DNA of 64,000 bases from Acanthacorydalis orientalis (taxonomy: Eukaryota; Arthropoda; Insecta; Megaloptera; Corydalidae): positions 5,152,461-5,216,460 of the forward strand of contig CM068313.1 in NCBI GenBank assembly GCA_034766995.1, in the 5' to 3' direction. This document shows positions 20,645 through 33,640 of the stretch, piece after piece. Below the pieces are notes generated by a model. It did no database searches. It saw nothing but the letters and a program-made list of their open reading frames with translations, and was not told where the DNA came from. Every line of letters begins with the position of its first letter. The stretch's first letter is position 1. The translations under genes and the position numbers were made by a program.

Positions 20645-23600
20645 TTTTATTTTCGTTTGTATTTTATTTCTATTATTTAAAAATATCATTTATATTTAAT
20701 AATAATATAATAAAAAAAGTAATTGTACAAATAGAAATTGAACATGAATATTAATAAAAATAGTATACACAAGTCAACATTTCTAAGGAATATGACAAAG
20801 TATATATCAAGAAGAATATTTGTAAATAGATAAAGATTGATCATAGAAACTGTATTGAAAATAAAAATAATTCGTTTTAAGATAAATACATATTAGTAAA
20901 TGGTTTAATTTTGGAAAAAGATGAATAAAGCGATAATAAAAAACAACACAATTCAATTAATATTCTGAATTTTATAATGTTTCTAATTCCATCGAAAATA
21001 TATTGAAATAAAATTGAAATATTTTCTCGAAATAGTCAATAACTTCTATTAAAAAATGTTTATGGACGTTTGAATGCTTATCTTTTTGAAAAGGAAGACA
21101 TCTTTCACAAATTAAATTTTCTCTCATCCTCCAAACAACGAAGAAATTCAATAATTAAGTATTAATGATTTTTATATACTGTACCTTAACTAACTTATTT
21201 TTTTTCATATTAAATTCAACTTTCCACTATTTTATAAGTGTTATAAATTGAGACTACTTTTCAAAAGTATTTTTCGGTATTGAGGTTACCAAACCAAAAT
21301 TGTTTTCATGGTATATCAAAGAGATCAATATCTTTTAGAGAAATGAATCATAAAAATTTACATAATTGACATTAATACAACACAAAAAAGGAAATTCATG
21401 TTTTATTTTACTATAATTTTCATTCCATAAACCACAAAATTGTTTATATTATTAAAAATTTTAAAAAATATGTAATCGATTGTTATTTATGACCATTTAA
21501 ATGTCTATTACACGATTTTTGAAAGATAAAGAAATGAAACATCTCTGGTACAAACAAATTTTTATATTTTATGTAGTAAAAGAAAAATGAATTAGTCAAA
21601 ATTAAAAATTGAGCATAAAAACTGTTTTAAAAATAAAAATAGTTCTTACTAACATAAACACATATTAAAAATGGGACGTGTTTTGTAAAAAAAAACGAAG
21701 AAAACGAAGATAAAATATGAAAAATAATTACATTTAGTATATTAGAAAAATTTAACATGACTTACATTTTCAGATACGATTTTTCAATCGCCCCACAAAC
21801 CACAAGAAAAATTTGTAATTAAATTTTTTTCAATATTGATTATTAATCATATTTATTTATTATTTTTACAGATTGCTATGATGATGCTTGTCATTCTAAA
21901 ATAATATACAGAATATAACTAGAAAATATAAAATAGACAAGTAATAGATCATACAAATTCAGTAAACTTCAAACCGTTTAGCCTGGATTATAATAAATAT
22001 ATTTAAAATACCATTTCTGTACGAAATAAGATACTAGTGTTTCAAAAAAATTTTAAAATAACACACAGAATATCTTTAGCACATATGCATAAAGAAAAAA
22101 AAAGAAAAATTAATTGCACATTAAATAGTTAACAGGAGTGTGGTAAATATTTTCTAAACAATAAATTAGTGAACAAATTCTAATGTTAGAAATAGCCTGA
22201 AAGTAAGAACGAACTGTTGAAAATGTATTGAAAAATGATACTAAAATATAAAGATTAAAGTCATAAAAGAAAGATGCAATTGTAAAAAAATAGTTTTTTC
22301 TATAATTTACCGTTTTCTGTATCGAAATTTATAATCGGAATTATCAATTATTGAACATTTTTTATACAGTACTTTTTTAAATTTAGTATAGAGTAAAAAT
22401 CTTATTTGTGGAAGTAAATTGAGCCACATATGTAGAATTATACTATGATATATAAATATAATAAAAAATAATAATCAATTAAATGAACAGATAGCCAGTC
22501 AAGTTCGATATAAAATCCAATAAAATGATTAAATAATAATAAAATTACCATAAATACAATGTATGTCAATACAGAGAAATATCTATGCAGAATAAAAAAG
22601 AATAAACCTGTAAATATTTCAAACCAAGCCACAAAAACGTACTCAATAAAGAGATAAATTGTCAAATGAATGAATTACTCGAAAAATTAATTAATGAAAA
22701 AACACAGAAAATAAATTAAAAGTTCTATCAACAAGAGGTCAGTGACAACAAATCGACAGAAAATTTTAGAATAGAAAAAATAATTTATAACTGTAAAAAA
22801 GTGCAAAAAAGTATGTACAACTGGACTGCTAACAATAAATAAATGATAAGGGTTTGAATATTATTTTTCATATATAATTTTTAACTTTTTATACCATTTT
22901 TAACTTCAAACATCCAACTATTTTATCTCTATCTCAATTTGTACTCTGTTTTTTTTTTGTATTCAACTGACACTTTATTCTTCACATTGTGATACAATAT
23001 TATATGTAGTTTATAAATTGATGGTTACAGTTCTAAAAAAATGATATAATCGAAAAGTAAACTGTTACTATACGAAACAGGAACAAATTGTTTGATTCTT
23101 TAAGTAAAGAATTGTTTGTAGAATAAGAATATATTTTCAAAGTTGATAAATATTATTAAATTGTTTTTCAGTAAATAATTAAAATCGAATTAAATTTATT
23201 ATAATAAATTAAATTGAAAATATTAAAATTACATCAATCAAAAAAAAAAGAAACATATCCAACACTTAATTCATTTGACACACAAATTAATCAACTAAAC
23301 CGCAAGTTTTCTGTCTTATTGAAAAATCAATGAAGAAAATATCAAGAAACCTAACAGCTTCATTAATCCTCAAATTAATATTTTCTTTCGTTCAAGTGAA
23401 CAATAAATCAAATTAACGCCAACACATTACATATTTTGATCACATGTTGCATTATGCAAGAATAGCAATTAAGTAAGCGCATATATCTGATCGAAAATAC
23501 GTAATATGGAGTCATTAGTCTCATGGAAAAAACTCATTAAAATGTAACACGATTTGTAACAAATATAATCAAGATCACAAGCAAGTATTGTTTTCTTCAT

Positions 23601-26110
23601 CTGAACTACGTGTGTGTTGTCAATATACAATGAGTGTTTGAAAGAATGGTCTTTTTTAATCGTTTTCTCATAAGGTATTGTTGAAACTTACGAAAATGAT
23701 TTGTTAAAAATAATTATATATAACGATTAGGTTTTATAAATAATAAACGACTGGTATATTAATTAAACAGCGATCAGATAAAGTTATGATAAAATCTGTT
23801 TTAACTATCATTTCATTATATTGTATAATAATAACTCAAGAATATTAAAAAATTGAAATAGAGATGTAATTAAAATAAAATTACAGTCACACAACTTGTG
23901 TTTTATTTAAATCCTTCTAAAAATCAGTGTTTGTACAATCTGGATTTTTCTCAAAAGTCAAACAATAAAACAATTACTCTAAGTATTTTTTAAAATAATA
24001 TTTATCTACTTTTTCACTATATAATTTTTAATCAGGATTATCTAAATGCTTATAAAAAATAGAATTTGTTAATAATCTGTTATTGAAAATGTTTGATCTG
24101 AAAATATGTTTGTGATTTCCAGAAAAATAAAAAAATAATTAACGAAAGTGTGGAAAAAATCGGTTGAATGACGGATTTCGATCTAGAACTAGTTTAATAT
24201 ATTCAAAATTCTACAAAAATATAAAAATTGAAAAGAAAAATGAAAAATACAAAGCAAATACGTAAAATGGGATAAAAATCACATAAAAAATGTAAAACCT
24301 CAATAAAATCTCATTTAAAATGCAATAAAAATCTCTAAAAAGTAATAAAAAAAATATACTAGAATATAAAAGGAGTATTTTGGTTATGCGTTTAAATCGG
24401 AAGCAAAAATATGTAGAATTACTTTATAAATTTCACTTAAAATATACCCGAAATATAAATCAACAATAATTATAATTTTAAAATTAAACGTTATAGCGAT
24501 ATTACAAAATAAACCAGCGAATAAAACAACAAAAAGAGGTAGTAGGAAAAAATCTGCATTTGTTAAGAATGATAGAATAATATATATGGAAATACTTGAA
24601 AATAAAATAAAAATAAATTTTAAAATAAAATATATTCGAAAAATCAAAAAAAAGTTAGTAATGACATGAGTGCAATTTTTCTGAGCGGTTATATTATAGA
24701 AATATAAACGTTTTTTTTTTACGAAATATCGACTAATTAAGTAAAAACAGTCGAGTAAAATGTATACTGGAAGGCGATTTTAAAACCAGGATAAGGGAAA
24801 ATAAAATAAGGTATAGAAATTATATAACATAAAGAAAAATATCATATGGTATGAAAAAAAGTGGTTATAGTGGATCAACTTATAAAAATAAAAATATAAA
24901 ATTAAAGCAGGCAAAGTTAAACAAATTAATAATGAAATCAATTAAGATTTTATTATTTAAAGATATGATTTACGTATAATAGAAATTTGGATTGGGATCA
25001 AAACCTGATTGTCAAACAAGATGGGTGAAAAAAATGAAAATTATAGAGAATAAATATAAAAGCATGTGCAAAATCGAAAATCAAATTGCTGTTTTTCAGT
25101 AAAAATATATAAAAATACAATATTTGAAATTAAACATTCAGTTCATTCAGTAATTATTCAGTTTAGAGATTAAATTTAAAAGTAAATATTTAGAACAATT
25201 AATATAAGAAAAGAAATTTTACACCGTCGAATTATATAAAACAAGAAACATTGTCGAATATTAAAAATTGAACCGATAGTAAAATATTATGTACAAAAAT
25301 AAATGAAAAGTAAAAGCATTTACAAAAGAAATTTATTAAAATAAGACTTAAAAAAAAGATGTGGAGTAATTATGTTTCGAAAATAATAAATAACAACAGA
25401 AAATCATTGTTGTTAATAGTTTAATGCCAATGAAACTGATTTCTTCTTTAAATTTATTTATTGATTATTTCGATTTATAAGGTAAAGAACTGCAATTAAT
25501 TTATTAACAATTGTCTGTTTCGATGATGGATCACGCAGATTTCGAACACGACACCATCATTTTTAGGTAACAAAGGCACAGACATTTTTAATTCTATCCG
25601 AAAATCAATTAGTATGTAAAAATTATCAACAGACATCAATTGAAGCTTTTAATATTTACAAACTTTATGCATTACATTTTTATGCCATACTACACATGCA
25701 TACTAATTTGCATCAAGCATTGATTCAGACCAGGTTTATATTTGTCACTGAATGTCAAGTGTTAATAAATGAACTTGTAACGGTTTTCTCCGAACGGAAA
25801 TATAAAAGGTTAAATATTTTCACCTGCTAGTTCTCGAAACGGAACGCCATTGTATAATAAATGACTTGCACAAGTGGACACGTAACGACTTCATATTTAA
25901 ATATATTTTTTTTAAATTCTCAATTCCGAGTATGCTAGAAATATGATCTGATTTATGGTACGTATAAATTATATAATAGGATAATTAAATCGGATTTTAC
26001 AAACGGCTGCTATTATGCTTAAAATTACAAGTGAACAGGAATCTTAAAGCGATTGAAAATCGATCCAATCTTGTAAGTTATAATCATGAGTTGTCTGTGT
26101 AGAATCTTAA
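20645..26110. other. 5.5-kb AT desert without arrays or recognised elements
   Basis: Extremely AT-rich, with no (TA)n array over about 12 bp and no confident transposon. This is unlike the rest of the window. The plus strand is visibly A-rich over T, strongest around 24100-25350. Open frames such as 22438-22665 and 24384-24647 (minus) are runs of Ile, Phe, Leu and Tyr expected from this composition; I do not call them genes. Weak copies of the dispersed repeat occur near 21770-21960 and 22330-22365. Confidence 0.55.
21770..21960. repeat. dispersed repeat, pair with 17140-17275
   Basis: ATACAGAATATAACTAGAAA, then ATATAAAATAGACAAGTAAT and AGATCATACA match GACAGAATATGTTTAGAAAA, ATATAAAATAAACAAGTAAC and AGATTACACA at 17229-17278. 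Both are preceded by the same kind of worn dispersed-repeat core. Confidence 0.65.
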
Positions 26111-26114
26111 TTTT

Positions 26115-26116
<2 letters not shown>

Positions 26117-26163
<47 letters not shown>
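26117..26163. repeat. (TA)n microsatellite
   Basis: Pure TA array of about 46 bp. Confidence 0.97.
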
Positions 26164-26164
<1 letters not shown>

Positions 26165-26166
<2 letters not shown>

Positions 26167-27500
26167 TTAAATCGATGGATAGGAAATTAAGAAAATAAAT
26201 TTCAAGAAAACATTGTCGTGGAGTTAATGGACTGAATTTTGTACATATAAATAATGCATCGATGTAATTATACGGTAATCCCGTGATGTTTCTTCAGAAA
26301 AAAGTACTCGTTTTTGTACGGAAATCAATTGTAGGTCATAAAGTATAGTTTGTAGATTAGTTAATTAATGATATATCAATTTGTAACTGAACATCTTTAT
26401 TTGAAGATAGAGTAAGTGGTTCAAGAGTTAACTTATATTGATTTTTGGTTTAATTTAGTTTTTATAGAGTTGCCCTCCTTTTAACTAAGATTAAATTGAT
26501 TATTCAACAATAATTTATGTTTAATTAGATAAATTGTAATAATTATTTTAAGTAGATCCATTTACATAAATACACTACTTAGTAGTAATAATTGATTTGT
26601 ATTTAATTCAATCTTTCACTTTAAATTATTTCTAGAGAATTGAATTTAAAAATATAATTATTTTAAAGTACAGAAAGATCAATTAAACATTATTTTAATA
26701 TTGTAGATTCTTATCAATCTTTATTACACAATACTGATTTATAGATTTTTCCCTAGATAGCTAATGAAAAATTAGTGAATTCGTTATAAATTTTATGACA
26801 TTGAATTGAGTAAAAAAGATGAAAAAAATTTACTACTTGTATCAATTTGATCTAATAACTGATTTTTTATAATATTTCCCGTAAGAATTCTAGAATGTAA
26901 TATCTTTGTTTTTTAAAAAAAACTATGATTAAAATCTGACTGAGTTACAAATTTTGTTAATTAAATATTTATTTAAATACTTGTATAATAACAGTATTTT
27001 TTTAAAAAAATATGAAGGATATAAAAATTTATTAAATTCTTACCATAATTTTATATTGCATCTTTCAGAGTTAATCCTTCAGAGTAAGTATATCTGTAAA
27101 AAAAAGAATTACTGTTACTAATTTCAGTTTTTAAAAAAGAAAATAAATGGACGTTTAAAAGGCGTTTAAAATAAGAACGATATTTTTCTAGTTATAATTT
27201 AATTATGATTCGTATTTTATAACCTAAAACTTATTAAATATTTCTGAATAATCGAATATTTTTAAATAATGTATATGTTCTGAAAATATTTAGAACAGTA
27301 AATATTGACATATTTCCGAAATTTAAATAGAAAATATTATTTTCATTTTCAATGGGAAATATTTTCTTATCGTTCATAGTATTTATCATTTATCTAATTA
27401 TTGTATTATTTCTGTTTGTCATAAATAATATATATAAAATTTCAATGTTCTTTTTTAAATAATTAATAGGTTTTTTTTAAAAAAAACAATTTATTATGCT
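26165..27500. other. AT-rich DNA without recognised genes
   Basis: No array, element or credible reading frame recognised. Confidence 0.4.
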
Positions 27501-27547
27501 ATCCTGACGGTTTTCGTTTTTTGAATTTTTTGATTGTCTGTCCTCCA

Positions 27548-27592
27548 CTACTAGTTTCGGCATGTGTACCATCTTCAGGTGAATTTTAAAAT
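27548..27592. repeat. half foldback repeat
   Basis: CTACTAGTTTCGGCATG and ACCATCTTCAGGTGAATTTT share the GTTTCG and CATCTTCAGGTG words of the foldback family, but no pairing arm follows. Confidence 0.45.
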
Positions 27593-27856
27593 CTCTAAAA
27601 TATGTCTATAGATAGTATACTTGGCAAAATTTGTAGTGAAAAATAGAAAATCAGATAATCCAAAACGATGAAGAACAACAAGAAAATCTATCAACAAGAT
27701 CACTGATAAAAATTTTAAAAATGAAAATTATATATTTTGTAAGTTTTTAGTAGAAGTATTCATGTAGATAGAAAATATTATAAGTAAATACCAATTGAAG
27801 TATAAATAAAATTTGCCAAAAATGAAGAAAAAGTATTATATATACATATATTATGT

Positions 27857-27858
<2 letters not shown>

Positions 27859-27934
<76 letters not shown>
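27859..27934. repeat. compound (TA)n-(GA)n microsatellite
   Basis: About 42 bp TA followed by about 34 bp GA with two breaks. Confidence 0.97.
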
Positions 27935-27935
<1 letters not shown>

Positions 27936-28021
27936 AACAACTAAATGTTTTACACACTTGCTCATAACTCTTATATTGTTTGAGATATTGTTATAAAACA
28001 AAAAAGAATAAAAGATTAAAA

Positions 28022-28170
28022 TATAACTTTCCAAATGGTTTATTTATTATTCAACATAATTCCGTCCATATCTACAAACAGATAATAAATTTCTTCTCTC
28101 TGTGATTGAAAAAATCTACTGTTTGCTCCTCCAATTATTCATCTACGATATCCTTTTTTTTACAAACACC
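28022..28170 (-). pseudogene. possible mariner transposase C-terminal tail
   Basis: On the minus strand, broken frames give EEQTVDFFNHREKK followed by VDMDGIMLNNK and a stop, similar in order to the FF.EGI.KL..RW.KCVDLDGDYVEK end of mariner proteins. No catalytic motif or terminal repeat was found, so the call is weak. Confidence 0.3.
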
Positions 28171-28299
28171 AATTAAAAAGTATCCATATTATTTATTCGC
28201 ACATTTTACACTAGGAAAATTGTTGTTTGTTAATAGAGAGTTAATAATTCATTTACAGAAGTGACTTTATCAATAAGGATTAAAATATTATTTAATATA

Positions 28300-28337
28300 T
28301 GGTGTTGATTTAAATAATATTTTAAATCAACACCAAC
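28300..28337. repeat. inverted repeat
   Basis: GGTGTTGATTTAAA and its reverse complement, separated by a few A/T bases. Confidence 0.75.
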
Positions 28338-28479
28338 TTTCACGATTAAAATTTGAGAATTTTTCTCAATCATATTCTCAATTATTTATAAATCTGTACC
28401 TAAGGTATAAATAAATATCTTTCTTATTACATTATTGATGAGAATGTTTCTGTTTAATTTATTTTACTTACACAAAATT

Positions 28480-28483
28480 TATA

Positions 28484-28563
<80 letters not shown>
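28480..28563. repeat. (TA)n microsatellite with two CA breaks
   Basis: TA array broken twice by ATACATAT. Confidence 0.97.
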
Positions 28564-28565
<2 letters not shown>

Positions 28566-28625
28566 TCAAACCACTGCATGAGTGTTTGACGTTATTTTTC
28601 AGAGATTCACTGAATCTAACTAGTA

Positions 28626-28666
28626 ATATATATATATATATATATATATGTGCATATGTATATATA
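28626..28666. repeat. (TA)n microsatellite
   Basis: TA array followed by an irregular TGCATATGTA tail. Confidence 0.95.
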
Positions 28667-29076
28667 AACTGTTAGTAGTCAATTCGTTTGTAATAATAGA
28701 TGTGTGTTATCTTACAACGACCATTCGAACATTCGCTGCATCTCTTCCGTACATAAAGGATTAGTAATTAGCGTATCGAATTATGACAACAGATGCATTT
28801 TCATGACAAGCATTGAAACGACATTGTCAAACAGTTCACCAAATCCAGAAATTGTCGAGATATCTGTTTCTGCTATTCATTTCCTCTAGTTAATTTTCTC
28901 TAAGGCGATTAAAGATTACCAGAGATTACAGACTTTTTCTCTATCGAATACGTTTGTTGAACGTATTAAATACATGTTATCCTATTTGTTTTACAGTACT
29001 TCACACACTGTTTTATCAATTCTGGTCGAATTGTTTTATATTTTTTCTATCCTATTTCAACAGAAAATAAATATAC

Positions 29077-29079
<3 letters not shown>

Positions 29080-29118
<39 letters not shown>
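29080..29118. repeat. (TA)n microsatellite
   Basis: Pure TA array. Confidence 0.96.
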
Positions 29119-29123
<5 letters not shown>

Positions 29124-29379
29124 TCCGAAATTTAATATTTTTTAAGAAAATATATATGTTTTGTAATACATAACACTATTATGTTTACAACCGAACGAAT
29201 AATATGCGTCGATGAAAATAACACAGAATAATACTATTTTCGATTATTTATCTACAATTTTCTGTTCATTGCTTAAACAAAAACCAAACAAATAGATGTT
29301 CAGTGAAACGTTATGAATATTTCATAAGATATTCCAATTAATCTTCGCTCAATAAACATGCAACAAAGTTGAAAACTAC

Positions 29380-29740
29380 TTCATTATCAGCGTTGCCCTG
29401 CAAGTCGCGTTCACTGTTATGCTTTCTATTGACTCCAACGGATATCTAAGAACATTATATTAACTCCCGGAGAGATAGTAACAAGCTTTTCTAGAGCTAA
29501 ACACAACGTATCGGTTTTCGATTAGCGGCTCCACTACTACTTGCGCAGAATTAGTTTTGGAACACTGCAATATAATAACTTGGTTTTATTAAGATTCGCC
29601 ATTAAGTGACCTTAGAGGCACGGGGTCCATTTATAACACGGCTATTAATTTTGTGTTCATGACATCTGTAATTTAAACTCGTTTACACATAAAACTTACT
29701 ATGAACGCACACAGGCAACGGTTTATATTCATAGGCACAC
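29380..29740. other. higher-complexity, GC-richer unique stretch
   Basis: No simple repeats and more G+C than its flanks (CGTTGCCCTGCAAGTCGCG near 29391, GATTAGCGGCTCCACTACTA near 29521, GGCACGGGGTCC near 29616). No open frame of note. It could be ancestral regulatory or intronic DNA; no feature within it can be named. Confidence 0.35.
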
Positions 29741-29741
29741 G

Positions 29742-29743
<2 letters not shown>

Positions 29744-29812
<69 letters not shown>
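29744..29812. repeat. (TA)n microsatellite
   Basis: About 69 bp of pure TA immediately before the first unit of a three-unit tandem repeat. Confidence 0.98.
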
Positions 29813-29816
<4 letters not shown>

Positions 29817-30334
29817 CAAATATGGACGCCTTTATTTATTAGCATGTCAATAAAATCGATACACCAAGTAATATAATATTATAGTGTATTAAAATATAGG
29901 AAGAAAATGAATACATTAAATATATTACCCTGTTCAATTTTATGATAATGCGTTTAAAATATACAAAATGAAAATTTTAAGGAAATGATTATTTTGGATA
30001 TTCTGAAATTAAACATAAAAATAAAATAGGAATAATTAAAGTTTTTGCACGTATGAAAAATAATTAAAACATTTTCTTAATATTTATTAAGTTATTTTTA
30101 AGATTCATTTTGAATATTTTATTCCGTTATGAATTAGTTGTTGCAAATGAGTCACGATATCAAAAAGTCATCTTTCATTTTCAAGATCATCATCAATTGG
30201 TCATTAGGTGAAATAAATAGTTGTTTCAAAAAGTGAGATAAGTAATTAGCATTCATTATATCATGCTGTTGTTTTTAATTGGGGGTTCAGGGCCCTTCTA
30301 CAGCCTAAGATCAAAGCGACTGCTTTACTTTATC

Positions 30335-30335
<1 letters not shown>

Positions 30336-30378
<43 letters not shown>
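30336..30378. repeat. (TA)n microsatellite
   Basis: Closes unit 1 of the three-unit tandem repeat. Confidence 0.97.
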
Positions 30379-30381
<3 letters not shown>

Positions 30382-30808
30382 CAGATATATATGTATATAT
30401 ACATAGAGAAAGAAAGTGATCATTTTTAATTTTCTATAAAATCGATATAACGAATAATAAAATATAAGTGTATTGAAATAAATACATTAACTATATTAAT
30501 CTGTTCAATTTTACAATAATGCGTTTGATATATAGAAAATTATTATTTTGTAATATATTAAAAATAATAATGGTATAGGAATAATTGAAGTTGTCTGCTG
30601 ATATGAAATTAATTTACAATGTTTTTTTTTAATGTTCTTTGAGTATGTTTTTTATGATTAACTCTATATATTTTATTCGGTTATGAAATAATTGTTACAA
30701 ATGAGTCACGAACTCAAAAAGTCACCTTTCATTTTCAAGATTATCATCAATTAGTCATCGGGTGAAATAAGTAGCTGTTTCAGTCATTTAGATTAGTAAT
30801 TAATGTTC

Positions 30809-30809
<1 letters not shown>

Positions 30810-30842
<33 letters not shown>
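30810..30842. repeat. (TA)n microsatellite with GA tail
   Basis: Closes unit 2; followed by GAAAGAGAGATAGAGAG. Confidence 0.96.
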
Positions 30843-30845
<3 letters not shown>

Positions 30846-31312
30846 AGAGAGATAGAGAGAAAGAGATCCTTATTTATTAGTTTGTTTATAAAATCGATAC
30901 ACAAAATAATAAAGTATAAAATGTATTAAAATGAATACATTAAATATATTAGACTTTTAAATTGTAATATTATATGTATAAAAAATGAAGTTAATGTTTC
31001 ATGGAAATGATTATACTGAATTATGGTAAAAATAAAATTAAGATAGGAATAACAAAACTTATAGTTTATAAATAATTTAACGCTTTTTTTAAATACTTTT
31101 AATTGATTTATTAAGAAAACTTATTAACGAAAATTATCGCTTATTTAAAAATAATTTAAAGTTATTTTTTCAAATGTTACAATTGATTTTTAATATTAAT
31201 TCCGAATATTTCATTTTGTTTTTTTGCTTTTTTTGTTAAAGATTTTCATCAGTCTTTGTTTGCAAATAAATAGTTGTACACAAAATTATGATAATTAATC
31301 ATTAACTTTCAT

Positions 31313-31314
<2 letters not shown>

Positions 31315-31355
<41 letters not shown>
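31315..31355. repeat. (TA)n microsatellite
   Basis: Closes unit 3 of the tandem repeat. Confidence 0.97.
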
Positions 31356-31359
<4 letters not shown>

Positions 31360-32470
31360 ACATAAATTATTCAATAAAATAGGTACTATGTAGGACAAAA
31401 TTACTGGAATTATATTTCTGTTAGCCTAAATGTGCATAGAAAACTATTCAATTCATCTAGTTTGAAACATATACTACTATCCTATAAAATAATATAAAAT
31501 AATACAAATTAACTAAGTAGAGAAACACTTATTTGTTGAACAATACCCCAGGATTATCACATATTGTTACATTTATAAAATATATCTCATTATATTTCTT
31601 TATTTTCATGTAATACACATGTTCTATCGACGATAATCGGTGGTGTAGGATTGACTTTGATGTTCAACTAATTAAAAATTCTCCTATTTCTTTACAAATA
31701 GTAATTTTTATGAAAAATATTAGAGGTAAAATGTATTTATTACACCACCACAGAGAGTTTTAAAATAGCACCAGGTTGAACGATTTAAATAATTCAAAAT
31801 TGAGTATTTCATTCAAAATATATACAAGTATGAGTATATGTGTGTAGAAGGATTTCATTAACGTTCAGAAAGTTAAGATACAAAAATATTTGGTTTTGAC
31901 CAGATTCTGTTTAGCGTTTATTAAGAATAAATATTTATTCATGAAATATTTACAGATGTTATTATTAAAAAATATAAAATCCAGAAAAACCACTCATAAA
32001 AAATTCTATAAATTTAATAAATGAACTATGAATCTTCAAACGTCCACCAATTATTAATGCAAATAATAAATTGATTTTTTAGCTAATTTACAATTATGCT
32101 TAGAAGTAAAAAAAGAAAATTGTTCTAATTAAGAATTATAAAAGATACCAGTTTTGAAATATATCTCATTAATAAAAATACAATTTGTTGGTATTCACTC
32201 ATACATAAACCAATCAAGTAATTCCCTACTTAATAATTTACTATGAAATCTTATAACAATATTAAATTATTTACCTATTATTTATAATTATTTTCCTAAG
32301 AAATAAATGATTATATAAGTATATAAAGAGGAATATAATTAAATATTAATAAGATCCTTTAAACATTAATAAGTTGAATGTTTTGGCGTTCGGCTTGATG
32401 ATAAAATTTAAACATTTCGTTATTTAGTTAATGATTTATGATACGAGGAATGAATATACCGCCTGTTGAA
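31360..32470. other. AT-rich DNA without recognised genes
   Basis: Nothing assigned; no array over 20 bp. Confidence 0.4.
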
Positions 32471-32475
32471 TAAAA

Positions 32476-32479
<4 letters not shown>

Positions 32480-32531
<52 letters not shown>

Positions 32532-32562
32532 ATGTATGTGTGTGTGTGTGGATGTGTGTGCG
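32480..32562. repeat. compound (TA)n-(TG)n microsatellite
   Basis: TA array (to 32528), TATG units, TG repeats, then a CGCGCG run. Confidence 0.97.
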
Positions 32563-32564
32563 CG

Positions 32565-33020
32565 CGAAAGCGAATGTTCGCTCGTGAAAAATATATATAT
32601 TTATAAAATATACTCTTAAGCACAATTCGTTGCGAGCGCCTCGCGAAGCAAATTCCATTTTAAAATAGTCGACGCGCAATCTAGACGTGAATGAACCCCG
32701 CGTCAACGTTCATAAAAGCAGAAACAAACTCGACGAAATGCGCGCCGAACAAGTTATGTTCTTATTATTTTAGTAAAAGACTTGCTTTAAGAACATAATA
32801 ATTCCATAATTAAATTTCCCTGTTCGGCGATTGGTGTGCGAGGGTGCGAGTTTTGTAATAAGGCGGTGAAAATTTAAGGCCGTCAGAATTCTTGTCGGCA
32901 ACCGCTTATTATCAGTGATAATTTGCGAAGCAGTAAAACACCCTCTAAGTAGACACCACTCCATTCCGGCGTCACGCCGGCCTACGCTATTTCCTTTATT
33001 TCGTATTAACGATTCGCAAT
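32565..33020. other. higher-GC, CpG-bearing unique island
   Basis: Contains TTGCGAGCGCCTCGCGAAGC near 32631, GTCGACGCGCAATCTAG near 32668 and CCGGCGTCACGCCGGCC, a palindromic word near 32966. Sequence is complex and non-repetitive, like conserved non-coding or exon-edge DNA. Short frames cross it without recognisable domains. Confidence 0.35.
32754..32802. repeat. inverted repeat, candidate hairpin
   Basis: TTATGTTCTTA (from 32754) and its reverse complement TAAGAACATAA enclose about 24 bases that pair only partly. Located in the GC-richer island. TGTTCT/AGAACA halves also resemble a nuclear-receptor palindrome, but the spacing is far too wide. Confidence 0.4.
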
Positions 33021-33464
33021 TAATGCATTTTTCAGTGTTATATCTTTTTTTTCTCTTCTCTCTCGTTCATAAACTCACCGTAAAATGTACTCTTCGTGTT
33101 AATGATTTATTATTCTTTCGGTGTGATCCTTTTTACAGGAATCACAGATAACTGGAAGTTTAACAGTGATTCAAATTCGTTCTCTCTTAAACACACATCC
33201 ATTTTTATAATTATTTTTCGTGTTAATGGTTCTTCTGGCATTAGAAATAAACACAGTAGTTTTTCATTTTCTACAAAACGAACGAAGGTCTTGTTTGTCG
33301 AATCAAAAAATTTTTTTTGTATATTCTTAAAGATTGAGATTTATAAAAAGATTTCGTTGAAATTTCAAACATTCAGGAAGCTGTAGATCATTTTCAACCT
33401 TGCAAATTCGATTGAAGGGGGTGAGAAAAAGTTAAATTAAATTTTTAATCAACTGCCCCAATAC

Positions 33465-33640
33465 GAGGTTTGTTCAAAAAATATCCTGACAGCGCTCACA
33501 GCTTATGTTTAGTAAGAAGAGGGAAAACTAGCAAGTATTTAGTTGACTTTCATTGAGTTACTATCAGAAAAGCATTTCTTTGAAGAGTTGTAGTACTTTT
33601 AGTAATTATATTTTCATTGAATTTTCAATTTTTTAAAATA
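33465..33640 (+). mobile_element. solo 5' end of another mariner-type element
   Basis: TACGAGGTTTGTTCAAAAAA followed by TATCCTGACAGCG resembles the outer terminal repeat and leader of a distinct mariner lineage. The sequence ends exactly where the TTAGGTTGGT element starts, suggesting a nested insertion. No coding part is visible. Confidence 0.4.

Larger units (their letters stand above)
29813..31355. repeat. three-unit tandem repeat, about 430-570 bp per unit
   Basis: Units start near 29813, 30400 and 30865 and each ends in a (TA)n array. Shared words in order include AAAATCGATA, GTGTATTAAAAT or GTGTATTGAAAT, GAATACATTAAATATATTA, ATAATGCGTTT, ATAGGAATAA, TTTATTCCGTTATGAA or TTTATTCGGTTATGAA, AAATGAGTCACGA, CTTTCATTTTCAAGAT and GGTGAAATAA. 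The third unit is more diverged in its second half. Unit 1 carries an extra GC-rich piece (GGGGGTTCAGGGCCCTTCTA near 30281) not found in the others. No coding sequence. Confidence 0.88.

Noticed and set aside
24384..24647. 87-codon hydrophobic minus-strand frame resembling a membrane protein
   Set aside because: Composition (Ile, Phe, Leu) is what A-rich DNA gives by chance; no start context, homology or neighbour supports it. The same applies to 22438-22665.
27899..27934. (GA)n run as a GAGA-factor site
   Set aside because: Simple repeat continuous with a TA array, with no promoter evidence nearby.
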